From Hygrocybe punicea (taxonomy: Eukaryota > Basidiomycota > Agaricomycetes > Agaricales > Hygrophoraceae), in contig OY744463.1 of assembly GCA_963556145.1 (NCBI GenBank), positions 7,068,001-7,132,000 on the forward strand: DNA of 64,000 nucleotides, written 5' to 3'. How positions within the stretch are numbered: the stretch's first letter is position 1; each line of letters begins with the position of its first letter. The notes under the pieces are model-generated. The model was not told where the DNA came from, did no database searches, and saw only the letters and a list, made by a program, of their open reading frames with translations. The translations under genes and the position numbers were made by a program. Positions 36,436-47,032 of this stretch are shown in pieces.

Positions 36436-39138
36436 ATGAAGGTGAATCTTCCAGCTAGTTTCCAGTGCGCACACGCCTGCCAAACGTGCCAGTGGCTTAC
36501 TGCATTACATGTAGACAGGCTATCTGCGTTCGGCGCAGTCCTGAACAGCACGCTCACTAATTCCACATGGGCGAACCCCATCGTCGATAATGCTATCCAA
36601 ATTTTAGAACAGTTTTCCGACCTGGGCAGGGCGTTGCCCTTTGTGGCACCTGCGTTCGTTATTCTAAAATTCATAATCGATATCGAGAAAAAGGCACGCG
36701 ATGTGGAGACAAAGTGCAACGATCTGCTCGAACGCATCATCTTTATGTTCGGTCACCTCCCGGCTCTCAGGCGTGTTCAAGTCATAGAACCAACGCGACG
36801 GGTGATTGAACACATGAACGATGTGCTCAAGACTGCCGCTTCCCTCATTCAGGCATACCGCAAGCAAAGCCCCATTGCACGGCGCCTTAACATTAGCAAC
36901 AAGGAAAAGTTCACTTCATGTGCAGATTCCATCAATGTGTGCTGCACCGACCTCATGATGAGCCTCCAAATTCATCAGACTGGCCAACTCGACATCCTCA
37001 CCCGTTCGGTGCCTATCGACTCCGAGGACGAGGCTGCGCAGACTTTCATCACCCACCATGGTGGCATAGACACCGTCAAAGCAGACCGAAAACTCGTCAC
37101 CCAGTTCGCCGATGAACTGCACCTGAAGATGGACGACGAGGTCATGGAGCAGATCAACACCAATCTCGCGCACCTGATGCAGCTCAACCAGGCCCAACTT
37201 GAACGCACGCTCAATGAAAACGTTAGCACAGCCGTCATTGATGGCATAAAGGGGTTGGCTGCTCAGATGAACGAAGCTGAGAAAGAGCAGATCTTCAAGT
37301 GTGTCCAGTGCGATCAAGAATACCGTAACTCAAAAAACGGACCTACCTCTTGCTCATTTCATCGTGCAGTGTACTCATCTTGGAACAAGAGTTTCCCATG
37401 CTGCAGCACGTCTCATCCATGCCAGTTTCAACACCATCGTGCGAGTCACCATTGTGACTACCCCTATGGCTCTTTTTTCGAGCGCTCCGGCAACATTCTC
37501 AACTACGTGGACACTGTCGATATTTGGAGCCAGGTTGAGGACATCAATCTCGAAAAGGACAATTCCTCAAAGGCCTCCATAGGCCAGCTTCTTCGTTGGG
37601 TGTCGCGCGGCCAGCGTCTTGGTGAACCAACGATCTTGATCACCGTCGGCACCGTTTGGTACTCTGAACCTTACTTTTTTAACACCTTCACCGTTAAAGA
37701 TCTGGAAGCTGTCGCAGAAGTTGTTCGCGTGACCCGAAAGACTGTCATATTTCGTACTTCTCCCAGCGACTCTGAGTATGCAATGGCGGAGTGGGTTCTC
37801 TCTCCAGAGGGTGCTATTACTGCAGTTCGCCTGACTGCAAAGGCAGCCACCTCAAATTTGCCATATGTTCGACTTTGTCCCATTGACATGACTACCTGCA
37901 CCAGGTCAGGCGACATCCTGGCCCTTTCAGACGGCGGCCTCCATTCTTATCATCCTCAATCTTCGTACATTCTTCCCGAAACAGTTCGCATTAGCCCCGA
38001 GCTTAGTGACAAACCCTTGCGATCTGCCCGTACTAACTTCCCCACCCGCACTTCATCCGCCCTCCCTGTCATCCTCAAGGCCATCTCGGAGCCGTCACTC
38101 AAAGCCAATTCCCAGTTCACCAACAACGACTCGGATAACTTTGAAGGCGTTGTCTCCGTCTTCAACAAGCACTCCGCTGGCTCACTAAACCCAATTACTT
38201 TTGTCTCGGTCTCCGCTTCGTTCCGCCTTGTTGGTGACGAAGAGTATGTCCCCGTAAAATCTCTCAAAATTCTTGAGTCCCAGCTTCCTGTCACCATCGA
38301 TCCACGCCAGTCTTGGACTCTCAAGTTCCAAGTCGTTGTTCCGCGCTCCCAAGAAGACACCGAGCTCGACGTCCGCTGGTGGAGCCGTGCCTTTATTTCA
38401 CGTAATCGGCCTCTCCGTCTCAAACTTACTCTGGAGGACGTTGAAGGGGAGGAGGCCTCACTTGTTCTTGAGCACGTTTTTACGCCCTTCCCTCTTGAGA
38501 AGCGTAAGGAAGACGACCTTGGCTTCTTCTATTTTGACGACCCCAATGTCTGGGAACGACGTTCTATCAGAGTTAAGGAGTCGAGTGATGGTGTCGTCAG
38601 CATTAACAACAACAGTATCAACACAAAACGCCTCGAACAGGTCGTCTACCGTGCTCTCAAGACCGGCGTAACAGAGGTCGATCTTACTATAGGCCAAGAG
38701 AAAGAGTCTGGCATCTGGGAATGGGCAGCCTGGGCCCTGGTCGACCTCTCCTGCCGCCGCGTTTATGCCTTCAAGATCATTCTCAAACAAGGACGTCTCG
38801 CAACCAAACACTCATTTGGCTGTTTGGGTTATGTCCTATGCCCGAGATACGGAGACGTTGTCGAGGAATCTCGGCCTATCCAATACGCCGTAGAGACAGT
38901 TAAACTACCGGATGTTGAACCTTTCCTCCTCCAGGAAGTTGTCACCGATGATACCGCCGATGATATCGTCTTAGAACCCTCCAAACCTGAACCTCTCCCT
39001 GCGGTGGCTTCCCTTCCTCAGAAAATTATCTCGGAAGATCTCAACCGCCGGCTCAGCTCGATCGACACGAGCCTCGCCCGCATTGCGACTGCTGTGGAAC
39101 AGCTTGTCGAGATCCTCACGAAAACAAATGCTCACTGA
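36436..39138 (+). CDS. 900-residue fungal protein: N-terminal helical domain plus Cys/His cluster
   Basis: One intronless 900-codon frame, unusual here. Residues about 45-280 are almost all helical and amphipathic. They begin with a hydrophobic stretch (ALPFVAPAFVILKFIIDIEKKA) and resemble in style the N-terminal four-helix bundles of fungal cell-death and NLR-type proteins. That similarity is by eye and is an inference. Residues about 288-350 hold a tight zinc-binding-like cluster (CVQC ... CSFH ... CC ... CQFQHH ... HHCDYP). A long beta-rich region of unknown type follows. The tail (about 875-900) is a short coiled coil (RLSSIDTSLARIATAVEQLVEIL). I believe similar proteins are common in Agaricomycetes but know of no assigned function. 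The ATG at 36436 is the first in frame. Confidence 0.7.
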   Translation: MKVNLPASFQCAHACQTCQWLTALHVDRLSAFGAVLNSTLTNSTWANPIVDNAIQILEQFSDLGRALPFVAPAFVILKFIIDIEKKARDVETKCNDLLERIIFMFGHLPALRRVQVIEPTRRVIEHMNDVLKTAASLIQAYRKQSPIARRLNISNKEKFTSCADSINVCCTDLMMSLQIHQTGQLDILTRSVPIDSEDEAAQTFITHHGGIDTVKADRKLVTQFADELHLKMDDEVMEQINTNLAHLMQLNQAQLERTLNENVSTAVIDGIKGLAAQMNEAEKEQIFKCVQCDQEYRNSKNGPTSCSFHRAVYSSWNKSFPCCSTSHPCQFQHHRASHHCDYPYGSFFERSGNILNYVDTVDIWSQVEDINLEKDNSSKASIGQLLRWVSRGQRLGEPTILITVGTVWYSEPYFFNTFTVKDLEAVAEVVRVTRKTVIFRTSPSDSEYAMAEWVLSPEGAITAVRLTAKAATSNLPYVRLCPIDMTTCTRSGDILALSDGGLHSYHPQSSYILPETVRISPELSDKPLRSARTNFPTRTSSALPVILKAISEPSLKANSQFTNNDSDNFEGVVSVFNKHSAGSLNPITFVSVSASFRLVGDEEYVPVKSLKILESQLPVTIDPRQSWTLKFQVVVPRSQEDTELDVRWWSRAFISRNRPLRLKLTLEDVEGEEASLVLEHVFTPFPLEKRKEDDLGFFYFDDPNVWERRSIRVKESSDGVVSINNNSINTKRLEQVVYRALKTGVTEVDLTIGQEKESGIWEWAAWALVDLSCRRVYAFKIILKQGRLATKHSFGCLGYVLCPRYGDVVEESRPIQYAVETVKLPDVEPFLLQEVVTDDTADDIVLEPSKPEPLPAVASLPQKIISEDLNRRLSSIDTSLARIATAVEQLVEILTKTNAH

Positions 39139-39636
39139 GTTCATAGTCACTTTTTGGCTTTATATATTTGATATTTGTTTATTTCAAGAATACCATCAAG
39201 ACGCATAACTTCGACCGAGTTCAGGTCATCTCCATTGGTGGTGAGAACTGACAACAGCAATACGGAGCATGAACTTGAATCAGCACATTCCGTAGACCAA
39301 AATCATTATGGTTAAGAGCGATAAGTACTCGATAAGCGCTGGAGGGGATTTTGGTAGAAAATCTATTAGCAAAGGCCTCGATCTGTGGTAACCGTGAATA
39401 TATATAGTGCGGGTTTCACGTTTCTGAATTTAGATCAGCCCACGTCGATGCCAGTGTGAGCCAAACGGCGGTGTAACAGGTTGACTTGGAAACTCGACAC
39501 AGCCAACAAAAAATTCCGCTGAAACCATAAGACCCCCGCTAATGGACAAGCTACATTTGATAACCACCAACTGGTACTGGATACCCTTAGAATTTCGTCT
39601 TTCGTCTTTCGTCTTTACCCCCGAACAGTTGACAGG
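39139..39636. promoter_or_regulatory. Intergenic; amylase promoter
   Basis: About 500 bp with no gene. A TATA-like ATATATATAGTG sits near 39397 and a CTTTCGTCTTTCGTCTTT pyrimidine triplet lies just upstream of the amylase start (about 39596-39618), typical of fungal core promoters. Confidence 0.45.
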
Positions 39637-41700
39637 ATGTTCACTGTGACCCTTATTCACGCTCTTTCCCTTTTATATCTTCTTATAGCCCCATGCTTTG
39701 CTGCAAACGCTGACGACTGGCGCACGAGATCCATATACCAGGTTATTTCTGTTCATATGCATGGTGGCACCCAAATCTGACGGGATTATTGGTACATTTA
39801 TTTAGTTGGTCACGGATAGATTTGCCGTCAGTAATGGTGCCGGTCCAGCCTGCGACACTGCTGCCCAAAACTATTGCGGTGGTTCATGGCAGGGAATCAC
39901 AGACCACCTCGACTACATCCGCAATATGGGCTTCGATGCTATTTGGATTTCACCGGTCGTGGCTAATATCGCTGGAAGCACGTCAGACGGTGAAGGGTAC
40001 CATGGGTGAGTAGTGCCGGTGACTTCAACGACGAGGTGCATGGACTTAGTCACAGGCTACGCACCCAGATACTGGACCCAAGATTTCAATTCTATCAATT
40101 CCAACTTTGGCACTACGGACGATCTTATGAAACTGAGCAATGCCGTTCATGCGCGAGGAATGTATCTCATGTTCGATGTCGTCGTCAACCACATGGCTGC
40201 CACGGGCGTTCCTCCCAGCTTCTCCGGTCTTTCGCCCTTTTCTGTTGAATCCGACTTCCACCCTTTCTGTTTCATCCACGATTATACCAATCAGACGGAT
40301 GTTGAGCAGTGCTGGCTTGGAGATAACGCCGTACCCCTCCCAGACATCAACACTGAGGACCCAAGTATTGTCTCTAGCTTGAATTCTTGGGTTCAGAATC
40401 TAGTGCACCAGTACAATGTTGATGGTCTCAGAATCGATACCGTCAAGCACGTCAGGAAAGACTTCTGGCCAAATTTCGCCAGCTCTGCCGGTGTCTTCAC
40501 GCTCGGCGAAGTCAGTGCTTTCTCCTTCGTTTATCATCCTCTTTTTTTGACGACATTAGTAGGTTCTTGACGGAGACACTTCCTATGCAGCTGCATACAC
40601 TCGTAAGTTCGTCTTGTCATTTTGAACTTCGCCTCACTAAATTACGTGCAGAGGTCCTTGATGGTATCCTCGACTATCCGACGTATTTCCGCCTTACCCG
40701 TGCATTCTCTTCCACTTCTGGCAATCTCTCGGCCTTGACAGAAACCGTTGTTGGCACACAAGTTGCATACAAAAATGGGGCAATAGGATCGGGATCTTTC
40801 CTCGAGAATCATGACCAGCCAAGGTTTCAGTCCATGACCAGTGATCAGTCAGTGAGTCAAGGTGAAGCAAAGGAACCTTCTTATTTTACTCATGCACGGA
40901 TAGCTCGTGAAGAATGCCATGACATGGCCGTTTATTCAGGATAGTATCCCCATTTTGTACTACGGTAAATTCTATTATTCTATGTCGTTACACGTCTTCT
41001 CACGTTAGGTCAGGTCAGGAACAGGGATTCAAAGGTGGCGATGTTCCTAACAATCGTGAAGCGTAAGCTTGTATCATTTTACTGGACCACACGTAATGTT
41101 CTCATGATGTCACAAAAGTCTTTGGTCCACCTCATACAATACCAAAAACCCCCTCGTGAAACATGTGAAGAACTTGAACCAAGCCAGGAAGCTCGCTATT
41201 GGTGCAGATCAAAACTTTATTTCCACACCAGTAGGCCCACTACCCTTGCCAAGGAAGAGAATTTACTCAACAGCGCTCCACAGCTGAAATTTATATCGCA
41301 ATCAAACAGTGCGATGCTCGCAGTCTCAAAGCCGCCCCTCCTTGCCCTCTTGACAAATGCAGGGAGTTCATCAGGAGCGGCATCGTGGACCGCGCCTGAC
41401 GGGACGTTCAGTGGAAACCAGGCATTCGTGGACATCCTCACCTGTACTAAGGTACAGGCAACCGCACAGGGTGGTATCAGTGTTCAAGCGAATAAAGGGC
41501 TGCCTCAGGTATGTCGATGAACATTTTGGAAGGAGTGAATGGTAATAGCTGAGAACTCGGGGATCCAGGTGTTGCTGCCCGAGTCGGTGCTTGGCCTATC
41601 TTTCTGTTCCTCCGTGACGGCGTCTGGTACAACGATGGGTATGAAGGCCTCTTGGTTGGCGATCGGAGCCGCATTCGTACTTGGCTTGATGATGGATTGA
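39637..41700 (+). CDS. Secreted GH13 alpha-amylase, probably GPI-anchored
   Basis: Ten exons, 39637-39741, 39806-40005, 40069-40510, 40563-40602, 40652-40851, 40904-40964, 41014-41062, 41119-41230, 41284-41508 and 41569-41700, sum to 521 residues. A signal peptide covers residues 1-22. GH13 motifs follow in order: DVVVNH (about 140), [10 protein letters not shown] with the nucleophile Asp (about 225), TLGEV with the acid/base Glu (about 249), and ENHDQPRF with the transition-state Asp (about 315). Most fungal relatives read ENHDNPRF. The enzyme cleaves internal alpha-1,4 bonds of starch or glycogen outside the cell or in the wall. The C-terminal ASG tripeptide followed by a hydrophobic tail ([15 protein letters not shown]) looks like a GPI attachment signal, which would tether it to the membrane or wall. 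Confidence 0.9.
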
Positions 41701-41891
41701 GATCAACCCGCAATAGAGACTTTATTGTGCATGGACAGCATGGATCAACGTTAGAATAGATAAATTATAATTTCCGTTTTGGTTTTGTGGAAGGTCGTTT
41801 GTTTGGTGTGTGGAACTTTTGCCGACTTCGATAACAAAGGAAAATATCATTAAGGAGAACATATAGCATTATAGCATTATGCGTATCAGAG

Positions 41892-43042
41892 TCAGATTCG
41901 ATTTCGCTTTCTTTGCTGTTTTGCCATTGTCTCCTGAGGAGCCCTGCACCGCACAAATCCATCGTTGTCAGTAAGTGTGGAACGACGAGACAGAATGCAA
42001 CACACTTCCTATTTTTGCCTTTTGCGTTGTCCAGCGGGTCATCGACGTCCATACTGTCCTTATCTGCGTTTGAACTATTGAGAAACCCCCGCCTCATCAG
42101 TGCATTCGTTCCACTCTTGTCCTTTTGCCGATCAAAAATATCTTTGACGGTGGCAGTTAGCGCCCGCTCGTGTTCCTCGATATGGGCTTTTGTTGCCACT
42201 GAGTGTGATGCTATTGTGAGAAGTTCTTGGTCAAGGGTTGAGAGCACTGCAGCAGTCGTCGCGGCCCTGCACGACGATAGACGGTGTGTTAGGCCCAAAC
42301 GAGCTGAATGCAGCGAAAAGCAGCTAGTGGAAGAAATCGTACCAATTCTTCAGGGTTGCAAGTACATTCTCGGTCTTTCCCGGCTCAAGATCTCTGCCCA
42401 TGGTGTATTCCACTTCGAGTTGTTCTTCCTTCTGATCAAGCTTCCCTCGAAGGATGTCCAGGTAGATGGCATCAATGATGAGGTCTTCGAGTTCGCGGAT
42501 GGTGGGCATGTCGAGGGCTTGTAGGAGTGTAGAATATGGAAGAATCTGTACGAATGTGGGCTTGGCTACCGAGAAGAGTAGAATGTAAGACAGAGCGACG
42601 TACGCGGCGCTCCATTGATAATGTCACGATCGAGAGATGCTTGAGTTTTACTGTCTGGGCTTTGTTTAGAGTGGGAAGTACATCCTTGTGTTCTAATCTC
42701 TGAAGTTAAGGGTGATGTGAATGGCTGTACGAATAAGACACTCAACGGAGATAATCTTGGTACGTTTTGTAGGAGAACAGTTGCAGTAATGAGTAAAATT
42801 GCGAATAATGTTCACTGTTCGCCAGCTAAATAAAGGGGTAGTTTGTTAGTTGGAGATGATATTGGAAGCAGAAAATGTCTTACCTCCTGAATATTTGGCA
42901 GCTCGAGCAATTCTGTGAAGACAAACACGCCGGGCGCAGAGGTCGTGTCCTGTATTAGTTTTGCTGCAGCAGCGCCCTTTACAGACTTGGCCATAAGGAG
43001 AAAAGGTTCCAGTTTCGCTACAAAGTTGGATCCAAGTTCCAT
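41892..43042 (-). CDS. CSN7: COP9 signalosome subunit 7
   Basis: Six exons, 43042-42884, 42825-42747, 42692-42604, 42545-42343, 42266-42006 and 41943-41892, give 280 residues in frame, close to the usual CSN7 length. The PCI region runs from about residue 30 to 200, with the family phrases [38 protein letters not shown] and [12 protein letters not shown] basic, Lys/Arg-rich tail ends the protein. CSN7 is a scaffold PCI subunit of the COP9 signalosome, which removes NEDD8 from cullin-RING ligases. The choice of the last exon's acceptor is less certain than the rest. It converges with the amylase gene. Confidence 0.9.
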
Positions 43043-43338
43043 TGTAACACTCAGCTATACTTGGTCAAGACGGCTTGGCTGAGTTAGGACGGGAGGCTGT
43101 TGGCAAACATGAACAAAGTGTACCACAACAACCGCGACCAAGTTTAAAGCTTCCCTGAGACTCTCCAGCCCATACTCAGACTGCTGTCGCCATAAATGAT
43201 TGACTGAAGAACAGTTTGCTGTAAGGAAAATTATCCGCATTCAAGTACCCTACTGGCTACAATTCTTTTGCTAACAAAAATTTTGACGCACCAAGACACA
43301 GTTCAACTTTGCAACTCAAACTGCAGCGTCCAAAAGAA

Positions 43339-46300
43339 ATGTCTGCAACCAACACCGCTGAACTGGGTTCCGCCGTGCGCGTCTTGGTGACGCCCTCGCA
43401 GTCGTCGTACTTTGCTGGGGAACCATTTTCGGTCACCATAACATTCACGAACACGCGGACACCAGAGTCGGGACCCTCGCGGCCCTTCTCTCACACTCGT
43501 GGTGCTCACTCCGTCAGCTCTGCGCCATTGGCTCGACCTCCGACTTCCCCAGGAACACCACGGACCTCCGTCCCTGCCACCCCAACCCGGGCTCGGAAGG
43601 CTGGCGGTCATCCCGTGCGGAGGGGGCTCATCGGGAGAGGCCACCAGTCGAATGTGTCGGAAGACCTGCCCCAGCTCATCGAGAAAAGGCGGAAAAAGCT
43701 GTTAGCGAAATCGCTATCTGTGAGCATCGCACCTGGCGACCTCGAATACCGGTTTCGGGACCAGTGTATGCTAGCATCCGCACCAGCCCAGCACGCCAGT
43801 TACAGTACACTGAACTATTGTACGTGACATCGTCTGTTTACGACTAACCTCGGCATCCTTAATACATTCGTAGCACCGAGCTCTCCTCATATTCGATCGC
43901 CATCCCTCCCGATTCCTTCTAACCACCCCCATGCGCGGAAACACTCTGTCCTCGATGGCCAGTTGCAGCTTCACGAGATGTCTCATTCTATTCCTCCATC
44001 ACCTTTACCTCTTTCACCATTCATCACAAGTGCATCGAGTTCTAGCTTCTCCCTCGTTTTGGACCCAATAGCCGAAAACATGCCTCTACCGTACCCGTCA
44101 TTGCTTGCCTCCCAAAATCCCGAGATTCACACCGTCGAAACCTCCCCGCAAACACATCGTTCCCGTCTCTCACTTCCAAAACATAGCCGCCGGCCTCTCC
44201 AAGTCGGTCTCGGTCAACCCTCCAGCATTTCAAAATCGCACCCCGAACCACGAACCGCTGGCTTCCCACAACCTAACGTCGAGCTCATTCTTTATTCATA
44301 TATCCAACTCACTGGGACGGTGAATATCCTACCTCCCAATGGAACGATCCCAACACAGGAGCAGATTAACACACTAAATACACTGCGCTCGACGCTTGCT
44401 AAGCGTCCTGCCGTTGGTGGGGGCAGTATGGATATCACGTCATCACTGCGTCAACAGCGGCCCCAGCACCAACAAACCAGACGGCCAACACACAGACGGT
44501 CGGTGTCGTTCTCCGCTGGTCTTCTCTCTCTCCTCTCTCCATCTTCCCCCGCTACCCCCTTGACCTCACCTTCGCTACGCTCGTCGTCCTCGTCGGTATT
44601 TTCTGGGCTGCTATCACCTTCTCCATCGGGAGGCGACGTCGGTAAAACCGGGCTTGGCATCGTGACCCAGCAGGAGGTCGACCCTGAGATGCCTCTGCCT
44701 ACGTTCGAGGTACAACCAGCGATGCTAGCTGTGGATCTGACCCTCCGTCCCGGGGAGTCACGGAGTTGTGCGTCCTTGTTTACCGTCAACTTTCTCTGAA
44801 GCTGATGCCATGTAGATACCTACACGATTCCGCTCCCTGAAAACCTGCCGCCGACGTTTCGGGGCCGCTCGATGAGATTCTCATACGAGCTTACGGTGGG
44901 CACGTGTCGCGCGAACTCGTTGCCGACCTCGAGTGACGCGGGATCAACTGGGGCGAACAGCATCAGTCGAGTGATGAAAGTGCCCATCCGAGTGTATAAC
45001 AACGTCGCCGGTGAGTTTCATTTGCGAGTGTACGAGGTGATGAGTGGATGAATGCTGCTCTTGTAGTTGGGAGGCCACCAATACCGTACGATTTGCTGTG
45101 GCCGGCTGCAAAGCGGATGAAACCTACTATGGACGCTGTAATCCAGGTGGTCGACGGTGTTGGTGCGTTGACGAGGAGTGTAAGCCAAGAATTGTACTCT
45201 CCTGGTATACATTCGCCTCAAATTTCCTTCCGTTTGCTTCGATATTGAACAAGTGCTTTTCAAAGGCATGCATTGTGGATCCTTCGGTGAAATGCTGGAC
45301 TACGCTCAACGACTACTGGTTTCGTTCCCTGAAGGAAATGTGAATGGAACGAAACTTCCCTTCCAACCTGAGACAGTGAGAAGCGAGATTGAGCGAGAGG
45401 AGGGTGTGTTGACTGGGTGCAGAGAGGCCGTGGAGTTGTTGACACGGAATCCCAAGAAGGGTGGGTTCGGTGATCAATGGGTGACTGACGTTTGGCTGAA
45501 TACGTCCCAACAGTGTCTTACGATGTTACTAAGGACGGGGTGAAAGTTGCCGTGTTGACATTTACGAAATCGGCGTATAGGCTTGGGGAAACTGTTCTCG
45601 GCGTGGTGGAGCTCAATGAGCGGACGAGCCTCGCTCGTGTCTTACAGGTGGGTTTAGATTGAGGCAATTTGGGGAAACATGATCTACACTGATGATATTT
45701 CCGTAGCTTTCAGCAAAACTCGAAACTCAAGAATCCTTACCCTCGTCCATCTCTCCGCCATCCAATTCTCGCAACATGCGCCGCGTGCATGCCGAACACC
45801 ATTCTTCATTCGTGTTGTCGACGCTCCGCACGACGTTTTCTTTGGACATCCCATCCGATGCGAGTCCTGCGTTTCAGGTGAATGTGGGAGGGGAGTCAGA
45901 CGGCGGGCTGGAATGGAAGGTCAGGTTGTGTCTGCTTGTTGCTGTGGCGGCCGAGTCTTCAGTTGAGGGTGTTCAGGGAGTGCGGTTTAAGAGTATGGTC
46001 AGAGACAGGCCCAGAGGTCGGTGGGGGTCTGCATGGAAGGCACCCTCGAAGATCTCGCCGATGGAATGTTCCGATGTAGGTACAGCAAAGGAAGAAGTCC
46101 CGAGCCACAATCGGTCGTGGGTGTCATTTTTTGCGGCGTCGTTCCTGGGCCTTGAGGAGGGCGAGGGGCAAGATCCGGAAAATGAAGGTGATGATGGGGA
46201 ATATGATGGGGTTCTGGGGAGTCGAGAGGGAGGTGTTGGTGTTGGTGTGAATTTTGGTGGAGGGGAGGATGGATGGCGGGAGGTGCAGGTGGAGACTGTC

Positions 46301-46375
46301 GAGTGCGAGGTACCGATCAAGGTATGGGCTGGCAACACGGTCTTCAAGGCTGTGGAGGTGGAGTACTATGTGTGA
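43339..46375 (+). CDS. RGP1: Rgp1-family protein (Ric1-Rgp1 exchange factor subunit)
   Basis: Seven exons, 43339-43819, 43874-44767, 44816-45010, 45067-45156, 45266-45460, 45514-45647 and 45707-46375, sum to 885 residues. Family blocks are visible: an arrestin-like N-terminal strand (AVRVLVTPSQSSYFAGEPFSV), then after a long Ser/Pro-rich linker RGRSMRFSYELTVGT ... MKVPIRVYNNVA ... YDLLW, GCREAVELLTRNPKK, and a KSAYRLGETVLGVVELNE strand. The end is again beta-rich. In yeast, Rgp1 pairs with Ric1 as a nucleotide-exchange factor for Ypt6/Rab6 in endosome-to-Golgi traffic. The length exceeds yeast Rgp1 because of the low-complexity linkers. The exon 4/5 border was chosen to preserve frame and is the weakest join. 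Confidence 0.85.
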
Positions 46376-47032
46376 TTTTGGATTGGTCCGGGAATATTCT
46401 GCGATGTGTCCGTTTGGATCTCGCTCCAGACTTGTACGCAGTGCGACGTCACCCCAGGGCCCCTATTTGTATTTCGTTGGCGCGGCGTGAGGCATGGGCG
46501 ACGCTGGTGGTGATGAGCTAGTGGAGCAGCACAGCGTGCACCAGGACAAGCCAGAGCGTACGTTGAGCCAGCTCGTAGCTACGACTGATAATACGAGCAA
46601 TGGAAGGCCTCTAAATTGACCGCGTGACCAAATGGAGCGAACGGCTGGTCACTGGTCAGGTGCACAAGATAATGCTCCCAGGACGGGCATTCCAGCGGGC
46701 CACTGAGAACGACCGCTCATCCTCGCTGTTCTCCCCAATAGACTCTCCTGCTCAGCCTTTCCGCTCGTTTCCCTAGACAAAAAAGCAAGGTCCTGTAGTC
46801 GAAGCTGGTGTCTGGGCTGTTCGCGAGTGTGTACTCGCTTCTGGTTTACCCGTATCCTTAGAAAAGAGAAATTAACTTGGTGCGCACCGATTTTCGTCTT
46901 GCTTTCACCGTATTCTCTGACCTGTTGCACACAGAGACCTTACAGAAACTTTTATTCCCATATTGTGCTTCCAATCTGGCGACCGTCCAAGCCGCTTCAC
47001 AGCTCCACCATCTTGGTGTTCCCTCATACGCT
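46376..47032. other. Intergenic / 5' leader of PSP1 gene
   Basis: No separate gene is seen. A frame lacking an ATG is open from 46877 into the PSP1 gene, but the first ATG is at 47033, so this is taken as 5' UTR. Confidence 0.5.

Noticed and set aside
36339..36740. Minus-strand Cys-rich frame opposite the start of the 900-residue protein
   Set aside because: It is antisense to the long plus frame, which has the coherent domain layout.
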